A DNA stretch of 14,194 nucleotides from Cyclobacteriaceae bacterium (GTDB lineage Bacteria; Bacteroidota; Bacteroidia; Cytophagales; Cyclobacteriaceae). The position numbers and the translations under genes are program-made. The notes below the pieces were generated by a model. That model was not told the DNA's origin. It saw only the letters and a program-made list of their open reading frames with translations, and ran no database searches. The stretch is taken from the NCBI GenBank assembly GCA_025455225.1, contig JALOMY010000030.1:1-14194 (forward strand), in the 5' to 3' direction. Of this stretch, positions 5,454-12,081 are shown piece after piece. Position 1 is the first letter of the stretch; each line of letters starts with the position of its first letter.

Positions 5454-6810
5454 ATTTTTCCATTCTGCGGTAAAGCGAAGCCCGGGTTAACCCCAGTTCA
5501 TCGGCCGCTTTAGAAATGTTACCGCTGTGCAGGCTTAATGCTTTTACAATAGCAGCTTTTTCAACTTCATCCAGGTTTAATGTTTCGGCTGATGTGGAGG
5601 TTACCGGCCGACTGAATAGAAAGTCACTCTCCTGCAATGATGCCGAATCAGTCATGATAACGGCCCGTTCAATGGAGTGCTGTAATTCCCGAATATTTCC
5701 CGGCCAGGCATAGCGTTTCAGTTTATCCATAGCAGAGCCTGCAATCGTATTAACCTGTTTGTGGTACTTTCGCGAGTAATATTCAAGATAATGCTGCGCC
5801 AGCAACGGGATATCTTCTACGCGATCGCATAAAGGTGGAACCTTGATTTCAACAGTATTAATACGGTAAAGCAAATCCTGACGGAATGTTCCATCCTTTA
5901 CCATTTGATGTAAGGGCATATTGGTTGCACAGATCAATCGGATATCAACCGGTATCGCCTGGTTTGACCCAACCCGGGTAACCTGTCTTGATTGTAAAGC
6001 ACTGAGTAATTTGCTCTGCAGGCTCAGGCTTAGATTTCCAATTTCATCTAAAAATAAAGTTCCTTTATTGGCGAGTTCAAATCGTCCAGGACGGTCTTCC
6101 CGGGCATCGGTAAATGCACCTTTCTTGTGACCGAAAAGTTCACTTTCAAACAAGGTTTCTGTTATGGCACCCATATCAACCGATACAAAACTACCGTCTT
6201 TCCGGAGCGAGCGCTGGTGAATTGCCCGGGCTATTAATTCTTTTCCTGTACCATTTTCACCAAGGATCAGGACATTTGCATCTGTTTTTGCTACTTTTTC
6301 AACCAGTGTAAATACTTCTTTTATTGCAGTACTCTCACCGATTATTTCTCCAAAGGGTTTACTGATCTGTTCTTCCAGCATTTCCTTTGCTTTCCGCAGT
6401 TTATCAACCTCATTATAGGATTGTTTTAATCGGATTGCTGTGGATATAGTAGCAATCAGCTTTTCATTTTGCCACGGTTTCAGGATGAAGTCAGTTGCGC
6501 CTTGTTTTAGTGCTTTTACCGCCATCTCAACGTCTCCAAAAGCGGTTATTAAAATCACCACACTACTTGGATCTTTTTCAAGGATTTTTTCCAGCCAGTA
6601 AAAACCCTCTTTTCCACTTGTGATGTCTTTGCTGAAATTCATATCCAGCAGAATTACATCATACGTATCGTTATTGAGCAGAAAAGGAATTTTGTTAGGA
6701 TTCTTTTCAATGATTACATGATGGTTTTGCTTTTTCAGCAGCATCTTGGCTGCCAGCAACACATCTTCATCATCGTCAATCATCAGAATTTTGCCGCCTT
6801 CCGGATTCAT
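5443..6810 (-). CDS. NtrC-family sigma-54-dependent response regulator
   Basis: This 455-residue protein has three domains. The receiver domain (about 6-125) has acidic residues IDDDED (11-16), phospho-acceptor Asp56 in VILLDMNF, and Lys111 in ILKPW. The AAA+ sigma-54 activator domain (about 155-380) has Walker A GENGTGKE (184-191), the sigma-54 contact loop GAFTDA (231-236), Walker B TLFLDEIG (251-258) and the FRQDLLYRIN sensor/arginine-finger region (309-318). The C-terminal Fis-type helix-turn-helix (about 412-455) includes SKAADELGLTRASLYRRMEKYGL. Phosphorylation by the kinase encoded next should promote ring assembly and ATP-driven opening of sigma-54 promoters. The contact loop has Asp in place of the second Gly of GAFTGA. 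Targets are unknown, and I find no sigma-54 promoter in the window. Confidence 0.96.
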   Translation of the reverse strand: MNPEGGKILMIDDDEDVLLAAKMLLKKQNHHVIIEKNPNKIPFLLNNDTYDVILLDMNFSKDITSGKEGFYWLEKILEKDPSSVVILITAFGDVEMAVKALKQGATDFILKPWQNEKLIATISTAIRLKQSYNEVDKLRKAKEMLEEQISKPFGEIIGESTAIKEVFTLVEKVAKTDANVLILGENGTGKELIARAIHQRSLRKDGSFVSVDMGAITETLFESELFGHKKGAFTDAREDRPGRFELANKGTLFLDEIGNLSLSLQSKLLSALQSRQVTRVGSNQAIPVDIRLICATNMPLHQMVKDGTFRQDLLYRINTVEIKVPPLCDRVEDIPLLAQHYLEYYSRKYHKQVNTIAGSAMDKLKRYAWPGNIRELQHSIERAVIMTDSASLQESDFLFSRPVTSTSAETLNLDEVEKAAIVKALSLHSGNISKAADELGLTRASLYRRMEKYGL

Positions 6811-6915
6811 CGGTTCAAGTTTAAGAGTGTTCGATAGGGAAAATAGTATGCCAGTTAAATATTCGGCTTAAATGGAATCATATCCGCAATATTGCTGTCC
6901 TACAATGTACAAATA

Positions 6916-6936
6916 TGTTCAATACTGAACAGTATT
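6916..6936. promoter_or_regulatory. Overlapping dyads upstream of the response regulator gene
   Basis: In the 170-base gap between the regulator gene and the propeller gene, TGTTCA (6916-6921) and TGAACA (6926-6931) form a perfect dyad with 4-base spacing. AATACT (6921-6926) and AGTATT (6931-6936) form a second, overlapping dyad. On the minus strand it lies about 106 bases before the regulator start and about 45 bases after the propeller gene stop. It could be an operator or a 3'-end hairpin; the lack of a T-run on the minus strand favours a binding site. Confidence 0.4.
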
Positions 6937-6980
6937 TTTGTTCGTATACGGACTCCTGAATGGATCGGAGGGATAGTACT

Positions 6981-7772
6981 TCAAGGATGGTAATCGAAAA
7001 CCTCAAGTCGATCCGGGAAGATTTTATAGATCCTGGAATCGGTCATTAATTCGATTTTTGTTTTTGGATCTTTTGATTCTAACCGTGTTGTGCCGTCAAA
7101 CAAATCATAGAACTTGATTTTATCTTCAATTGGGTAATAAAGTTCCTGGCCCAGGAAGTTGAAATAAGGAATATTTTTTCCGGGAAATGATTTCACTTGT
7201 TTTCCTAATGTATTGAAGACATGGATTCCGGTTTGTTGATTGATCAGAAACAGAAACCCCTGGTATTCACGCATCCATGTAAAATCAGATTCAGGTGTAT
7301 TCAGGCTGTCCGGTAAAATCACCTCAACTTCAACCCGATTTTCAAGTGTATTGACCCGTTTCAGGCTTCGGTCGGAACTGTCGAGAATCCAAATGTTGGC
7401 ATCTCCGGATGATACGACCAGCCAGGGATCGATTGCGAATTCTTCACCTAACTTTTGTTTTTTAACGGATCCAAAATAGGCGAAGCTAAACCAATTGTCT
7501 GACCGTGACCAGGTAAATAGGCGGGCGCCATCACGAGGCTCAAATACAGTAATTGAATCATCAGGTTTGAAGGTAGTGATACGTACTCCATTGGTATCGT
7601 ACTTGAGAAACTCACCGGAGTTTTCTTGTATATAAAGGTCGCCTGCACGGTCAACGAAAGCATGATCAACCGGTTTTCTGAGTTTTACCGTAGCAATTGG
7701 TTTCTTCTGGCCTAGGAGCGTTTGAGAAGAAATAATGAGACTGATAATAATGGCCAGGTAGTTAAACCTCAT
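6981..7772 (-). CDS. Exported beta-propeller-like protein of unknown function
   Basis: I do not recognise a named family. The 263-residue protein has a Sec signal peptide (hydrophobic residues 5-20, likely cleavage near LLGQ, residues 19-22). The mature part is dominated by short beta-strand blocks with repeating turns, such as AFVDRAGDLYIQENSGEFLKYD, DANIWILDSSDRSLKRVN, GFLFLINQQTGIHVFNTLGK and IEDKIKFYDLFDG. This pattern is typical of beta-propellers, here perhaps five or six blades. No catalytic motif is visible. Its ATG overlaps the stop of the LpxH-like gene by 4 bases (ATGA), so translation is probably coupled, suggesting an envelope role linked to lipid A or the outer membrane. The fold call is inference from strand periodicity. 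Confidence 0.8.
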   Translation of the reverse strand: MRFNYLAIIISLIISSQTLLGQKKPIATVKLRKPVDHAFVDRAGDLYIQENSGEFLKYDTNGVRITTFKPDDSITVFEPRDGARLFTWSRSDNWFSFAYFGSVKKQKLGEEFAIDPWLVVSSGDANIWILDSSDRSLKRVNTLENRVEVEVILPDSLNTPESDFTWMREYQGFLFLINQQTGIHVFNTLGKQVKSFPGKNIPYFNFLGQELYYPIEDKIKFYDLFDGTTRLESKDPKTKIELMTDSRIYKIFPDRLEVFDYHP

Positions 7773-8539
7773 TCTTTAAATGTCTTTAGACGAACGGTTA
7801 CACCATCGTATTCGGCATAGGTATTGAAATGCACCCATTCCCCCAGGTTGATGTATCGGCTGTTGTTACCGACACTGAGGTCAAGCGGCAGATGCCGATG
7901 CCCGAAAATGTAAAAATCATGATGTGTTGTATTTTCCATCGACTTACAATACGAGAATAAGTATTCATTTTCTTCACCCTGAAAAACTTCTTCTCGTTTG
8001 GTATTGCTTATTCTGCTTTTACGTGACCAATAATTTGCAAGACCTATGCCAAGATTGGGGTGCAACCGTGCAAACAACCATTGGCAGAACGGATTGCGAA
8101 ATATCTGTTTCAAAATTTTATAAGATGCATCGCCCGGTCCAAGACCGTCACCATGCCCAATCATCAATCGTTGATCATGACAGGTTAAAATAACCGGATC
8201 TTTATAAACCGTAATCCCCAGTTCATCCGGGAAGTAATTAAACATCCACATATCATGGTTTCCGGTAAAGAATGCAATGGGTATGCCCGCATCTTGCAAT
8301 TCAGCCAGCTTGCCTTGAAGCCGTATAAATCCTTTGGGAATAGCATACTTATATTCAAACCAGAAATCAAAAATATCACCCATAAGGTAGATGCTGTGGG
8401 CATCGTCCTTGATACTGTCAAGCCATCGAACTATCCGTTTTTCACGAGCTTTACTTGAGACTGCATCAGGAACGCCCAAATGAAAATCGGAAGCAAAGTA
8501 AATCTTCTTGTTGGAGAGTTCCGGAATATCGATAGTCAT
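7769..8539 (-). CDS. lpxH: UDP-2,3-diacylglucosamine diphosphatase (LpxH-like)
   Basis: This 256-residue calcineurin-type metallophosphoesterase carries all metal-binding blocks of LpxH: DFHLG (18-22), GDIFDFW (54-60), GNHDMW (93-98), GHGDG (128-132) and GHRH (213-216). LpxH hydrolyses UDP-2,3-diacylglucosamine to lipid X and UMP at the inner membrane, the fourth step of lipid A synthesis. The DFW after the second block and the helical insert between GHGDG and GHRH (about 135-205) fit LpxH rather than a general phosphodiesterase, though the family contains look-alikes. The second motif reads GNHD, where E. coli LpxH has GNRD. The start is about 27 bases after the ftsH terminator stem, and no good promoter box is seen in that gap. 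It may depend on read-through or an unrecognised promoter. Confidence 0.87.
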   Translation of the reverse strand: MTIDIPELSNKKIYFASDFHLGVPDAVSSKAREKRIVRWLDSIKDDAHSIYLMGDIFDFWFEYKYAIPKGFIRLQGKLAELQDAGIPIAFFTGNHDMWMFNYFPDELGITVYKDPVILTCHDQRLMIGHGDGLGPGDASYKILKQIFRNPFCQWLFARLHPNLGIGLANYWSRKSRISNTKREEVFQGEENEYLFSYCKSMENTTHHDFYIFGHRHLPLDLSVGNNSRYINLGEWVHFNTYAEYDGVTVRLKTFKE

Positions 8540-8566
8540 GTAAAAAATTAGTTGTGATAAAAATAA

Positions 8567-8593
8567 AAAAACTCAGGCATAACCTGAGTTTTT
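8567..8593 (-). terminator. Intrinsic terminator of ftsH
   Basis: AAAAACTCAGG (8567-8577) and CCTGAGTTTTT (8583-8593) form an 11-bp stem with a 5-base loop, about 20 bases downstream of the ftsH stop on the minus strand. On that strand the stem runs into a long T-rich stretch (TTTTTTTATTTTTATC), giving a strong rho-independent terminator. It separates rsfS-ftsH from the LpxH-propeller pair. Confidence 0.9.
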
Positions 8594-8612
8594 GTTAATT
8601 AAGCAATGAGAT

Positions 8613-10664
8613 TTATGCAGTTGGTGGCAATTTCGTCTCTTCTTCAACAGGCTGAGCTTCGCTTGCCGTTGTTTCTGCTTTAGGCTCCTCTTTTACCTCA
8701 TCTTTTTTTGTAGCACTACCATTGGTAAACTGTTGGTATGTGGTAGGCTTTTCAAATGGCCGCTTACCAATGAGGCGTTCCAGGTCTGTTTGGAACAGAA
8801 TTTCTTTTTGGAGCAATTCATTGGCAATTACTTCAAGGTGCTGGCGATGTTTGCTTAATAAACCTATGGTTCGCTCATAGCACTCATCAATAATGCGTTT
8901 TACTTCCTTGTCAATTCTTTCAGCCGTAGCATCTGAATACGGTTTCTGGAAGTTGTAGTCTGAGGATTTGGAATCGTAGAATGAGATGTTACCTATTTCC
9001 TTATTCATTCCATAAACTGTTACCATGCTATAAGCCATTTTGGTAATCCGTTCCAGATCGCTTAAAGCACCGGTTGAAATCTTGCCAAATACCAGGTCTT
9101 CGGCTGCGCGACCACCAAAGGCCATACACATCTCGTCCATTAATTGCTCGGTTTGATAGAGAAACTGTTCCTTCGGTAAATACTGTGCATATCCTAACGC
9201 TGCAACACCTCGCGGAACAATGCTTACTTTCACCAGCGGATCGGCATGCTCCAGGAACCAACCGGCAACTGCATGTCCGGCTTCGTGGTAGGCAACAATT
9301 CGCTTTTCATCCGGGGAAATGATCTTGGTCTTTTTCTCAAGACCACCAATAACCCGGTCAATAGCATCCTGAAAATCCTGCATTTCAACAGCTTTCTTAT
9401 CGCGCCTTGCAGCAATAAGAGCAGCTTCATTGCATACGTTGGCAATTTCAGCACCGGCAAAACCGGGGGTCTGAGCGGAAAGCTTTTTAATGTCTACAGT
9501 CGGATCGAGTTTAATAGGTTTCAAGTGTACTTTGAAGATGGCTTCACGGCCAACGATATCCGGTTTGTCAATACTGATCTGTCGGTCGAACCGGCCGGGC
9601 CGTAGCAAAGCCGAATCCAGCACATCGGGACGGTTGGTGGCTGCTAAAATGATTACACCTGAATCCGTAGCAAAGCCGTCCATTTCAACGAGCAGTGAGT
9701 TTAATGTATTCTCACGCTCATCGTTAGCTCCGGGTAATTGGCCGCGACCGCGGGAACGACCGATCGCATCAATTTCATCAATGAAAACAATACAGGGAGC
9801 TTTTTCCTTGGCTTGTTTAAATAAATCGCGTACCCGGGCGGCTCCGACACCTACGAACATTTCCACGAAATCCGATCCCGACAACGAAAAGAAAGGTACA
9901 CCAGCTTCACCGGCAACCGCCTTGGCAAGCAGGGTTTTTCCGGTTCCCGGAGGGCCAACAAGTAAGGCACCTTTTGGAATTTTTCCTCCGAGTGTTGTGA
10001 ATTTGGATGGATTTTTAAGAAAATCTACAATCTCTTTTATTTCTTCTTTTGCTTCATCGAGTCCTGCTACATCGGCAAAAGTGATTTTTACTTTACTTTC
10101 TGCATCAAATAGAGCAGCTTTTGATTTGCCAATATTAAAGATCTGACCGCCTGGTCCTCCACCTCCGGTCATTCTTCGCATCAGCATCCAGAAACCAAAC
10201 AGAAGCAGAAATAAAAATCCCCAGCTAAAGAATACGTTGAAATAATCAACACGGGTTTCAGCTTTGTATTCGGGTCGATCCGCTTCCGGTATTTTACTCA
10301 CGAGGTCATTATACCAGCGATCAAAATTGTCAACAGAGATAATCTTAACTTTATAGTGCGGGCCAGACAGATTTTGACCCATCGGACCTTCAATATCTTC
10401 TTTGTATTTGGCATTCTGAAGTGCACTTTGGGTTAAGGTAACTTCAACAAATTCCTTGTCTTTGATCAGGATGAGCCGTTTTACATCGCGGCTTTCGATC
10501 ATCGCCTTTAAATCGCGCAGTTCTTTTTCTTTCAGATTGTTATTGGAGGTGAAGTACATAACCCCCATGATTACGGCAATCGTAACCAAAATCACCCAGA
10601 GCTGGTAATTACCACCTTTGGGAACTTTAGGCGGAATAATTTTCTTGTCGTTCTTGTCAGCCAT
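8613..10664 (-). CDS. ftsH: ATP-dependent zinc metalloprotease FtsH
   Basis: FtsH is a membrane-anchored hexameric AAA+ protease that extracts and degrades misfolded membrane proteins and regulatory proteins. This 683-residue protein has two membrane segments (about 21-38 and 144-163) around a periplasmic domain of about 105 residues. The AAA+ module has Walker A GPPGTGKT (237-244), pore loop MFVGVG (269-274), Walker B IVFIDEIDA (292-300), and a second region of homology ending LLRPGRFDRQ (353-362). The zinc protease domain has HEAGH (460-464), with Asp536 in ALSDLERIT as probable third ligand. The C-terminal tail (about 637-683) is charged and low complexity. All catalytic residues are present. 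It lies 44 bases after rsfS on the same strand, probably in one transcript, and ends at a strong terminator. Confidence 0.98.
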   Translation of the reverse strand: MADKNDKKIIPPKVPKGGNYQLWVILVTIAVIMGVMYFTSNNNLKEKELRDLKAMIESRDVKRLILIKDKEFVEVTLTQSALQNAKYKEDIEGPMGQNLSGPHYKVKIISVDNFDRWYNDLVSKIPEADRPEYKAETRVDYFNVFFSWGFLFLLLFGFWMLMRRMTGGGGPGGQIFNIGKSKAALFDAESKVKITFADVAGLDEAKEEIKEIVDFLKNPSKFTTLGGKIPKGALLVGPPGTGKTLLAKAVAGEAGVPFFSLSGSDFVEMFVGVGAARVRDLFKQAKEKAPCIVFIDEIDAIGRSRGRGQLPGANDERENTLNSLLVEMDGFATDSGVIILAATNRPDVLDSALLRPGRFDRQISIDKPDIVGREAIFKVHLKPIKLDPTVDIKKLSAQTPGFAGAEIANVCNEAALIAARRDKKAVEMQDFQDAIDRVIGGLEKKTKIISPDEKRIVAYHEAGHAVAGWFLEHADPLVKVSIVPRGVAALGYAQYLPKEQFLYQTEQLMDEMCMAFGGRAAEDLVFGKISTGALSDLERITKMAYSMVTVYGMNKEIGNISFYDSKSSDYNFQKPYSDATAERIDKEVKRIIDECYERTIGLLSKHRQHLEVIANELLQKEILFQTDLERLIGKRPFEKPTTYQQFTNGSATKKDEVKEEPKAETTASEAQPVEEETKLPPTA

Positions 10665-10708
10665 TCTATAATAAATTCAAAAAATATTCGATTAAACTTT
10701 AGATGGGG

Positions 10709-11095
10709 TCATTTTATCGCAACCGCATCTTCAATTTCAATAAACTCAGCATCGCCCCATAATTTTTCCAGGGCAAAGAATTCACGTTTATCCTTTTTAA
10801 AAATGTGAGCCACTACATCAAAGTAGTCGAGTAACACCCATTCTTTATTGTTTTTTCCTTCCACATGCCATGGATTTTCCTGTAATGCTTTATAAACCTC
10901 GGCATCAACAGAATCCGCAATGGCATCCAATTGTTTATCTGATCCACCGGAACAGATCACAAAGAAATCGGCAACAGCATTTTTAACTTTTCGGAGATCT
11001 AATATCAGGATGTCTTGGGCTTTTTTTTCCTGCATTCCTTTTACTATGGCGTCACAAAGTTTTTCAGAACTGACACCCTTTCTTTTTTTCGCCAT
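10709..11095 (-). CDS. rsfS: Ribosome silencing factor RsfS
   Basis: This 128-residue protein matches the RsfS/Iojap/DUF143 family. RsfS binds ribosomal protein uL14 on the large subunit and blocks subunit joining when nutrients are poor. Visible family features are ILILDLRKVKNAVADFFVICSG (residues 29-50), the conserved SGGSDKQLDAIAD block, WHVEG (76-80), and WVLLDYFDVVAHIF (86-99) followed by the FFALEKLWGDA ending. Length is normal. The gene precedes ftsH by 44 bases, an order often seen in Bacteroidota, and is divergent from birA, with only 41 bases between their starts. Confidence 0.95.
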   Translation of the reverse strand: MAKKRKGVSSEKLCDAIVKGMQEKKAQDILILDLRKVKNAVADFFVICSGGSDKQLDAIADSVDAEVYKALQENPWHVEGKNNKEWVLLDYFDVVAHIFKKDKREFFALEKLWGDAEFIEIEDAVAIK

Positions 11096-11136
11096 TAAGC
11101 TATCTTCGATTTTCGTGTAAAACTAACAATATTTCC

Positions 11137-11898
11137 TTGTATAAAATCCCTGCCAATACGCTTTTCATGGGGCAGCATTTGGTTTTTGTGCCAGAATGTC
11201 ACTCTACCAATAATGTTCTTCAACAATTGATACAGCAAAAAGGTTTGACTGATGGAATGGTTGTAATTACGGATAATCAAACTGAGGGAAGAGGACAGCG
11301 GGGTAACACATGGGAAAGTGAACCTGGCAAGAACCTCACGCTTTCCCTGGCCCTGCATCCAAAATTCCTTCTTGCCCGCGACCAGTTTCTACTTAATGCT
11401 TTTGCATCGCTTGCCGTTCGTGATTGCATTACCCGGTTTATTCCTGCCATATCGGTGCAAATCAAATGGCCAAATGATATTATGCTTCATGGCAAGAAAA
11501 CCTGTGGAATACTTATTGAAAATCAAATCCGGGATCAATTTATCCAGCAAGCAATTGTAGGAATCGGTTTGAACGTAAACCAGGTTAGTTTTTCTTTTCC
11601 TTGGGCTACCTCATTGGCAATGACAGCGAAACAATTCTTTATGTTGGATTCCGTTTTCTCTGCACTTATGGAATGTCTTGAGGTTCGATACCTTCAGTTG
11701 AAGTCGGGCGAAAAATCAATTCTTTGTAACGATTATGAAGCCAGTCTGTTCTGGAAAGATGAAGTACATGATTTCTTGATAAATGAGGAGCGGGTTTCGG
11801 GCATAATCCTGGGAGTAGGAGTGGATGGTAAATTGAATGTTGATTTTAATGGTGAAGTCCGATCATTTGGATTCAAAGAAATTACCTACCTGGGTTAA
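11137..11898 (+). CDS. birA: Biotin--[acetyl-CoA-carboxylase] ligase, monofunctional
   Basis: This 253-residue protein is a class I biotin protein ligase without an N-terminal DNA-binding domain, so it should attach biotin to carboxyl carrier protein but not repress transcription. Motifs are ECHSTN (20-25), the biotinyl-AMP loop GRGQRGNTW (51-59), the active-site KWPND (110-114), GILIE (124-128) and GIGLNVN (142-148). A short C-terminal SH3-like part (about 210-250) contains SGIILGVGVDGKL. The start used is a TTG at 11137-11139 giving MYKIPANTLFMGQ. The next ATG (11167) would begin inside the TLFMGQ stretch, which reads like family N-terminus, so TTG is favoured but not proven. It is divergent from rsfS and convergent with the receptor gene. 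Confidence 0.94.
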   Translation: MYKIPANTLFMGQHLVFVPECHSTNNVLQQLIQQKGLTDGMVVITDNQTEGRGQRGNTWESEPGKNLTLSLALHPKFLLARDQFLLNAFASLAVRDCITRFIPAISVQIKWPNDIMLHGKKTCGILIENQIRDQFIQQAIVGIGLNVNQVSFSFPWATSLAMTAKQFFMLDSVFSALMECLEVRYLQLKSGEKSILCNDYEASLFWKDEVHDFLINEERVSGIILGVGVDGKLNVDFNGEVRSFGFKEITYLG

Positions 11899-11978
11899 TA
11901 ACCATGTGTAGTCAAATCAACTAGAATCTTGTGGGTTATAAAAATTAGACTGTGTCAAAAGTGAAGATCATTCTCCAT

Positions 11979-12052
11979 GTAACATCGAACGAAGTAAGAT
12001 GTCCTCTTTTTGAATGTTACTACCGGGGATTCCTCACTACGTTTGGAATGAC
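11979..12052. repeat. Pair of related hairpin repeats between birA and the receptor gene
   Basis: The 183-base gap between convergent birA and the receptor gene has no gene but contains two hairpins of the same design. ACATC (11982-11986), an 11-base loop GAACGAAGTAA and GATGT (11998-12002) form the first. ATTCC (12029-12033), loop TCACTACGTTT and GGAAT (12045-12049) form the second in opposite orientation. The reverse complement of the second loop, AAACGTAGTGA, differs from the first loop at 3 of 11 positions. An outer pair, GTAACAT (11979-11985) and ATGTTAC (12014-12020), adds further symmetry. The second copy resembles dispersed intergenic repeats of the type CATTCCGAACGAAGTGAGG known from many bacteria. 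It may also act as a two-way transcription end. Confidence 0.6.
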
Positions 12053-12081
12053 GAACTGCTCTTGATGCTACCTCATGTTGC

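Noticed and set aside
6839..6853. Possible sigma-54 promoter upstream of the response regulator (TGGCATACTATTTTC on the minus strand)
   Set aside because: The GG of the -24 element is present, but at the required spacing the -12 element has TT instead of GC, so it fails the key test.
9490..10146. Plus-strand open frame of 218 codons opposite ftsH
   Set aside because: It lies entirely antisense to the highly conserved AAA+ region of ftsH, and its translation shows no recognisable domain.
11095..11358. Minus-strand open frame overlapping the birA 5' region and the rsfS start
   Set aside because: It is antisense to the birA N-terminal coding region, including its active-site loop, and has no family features.
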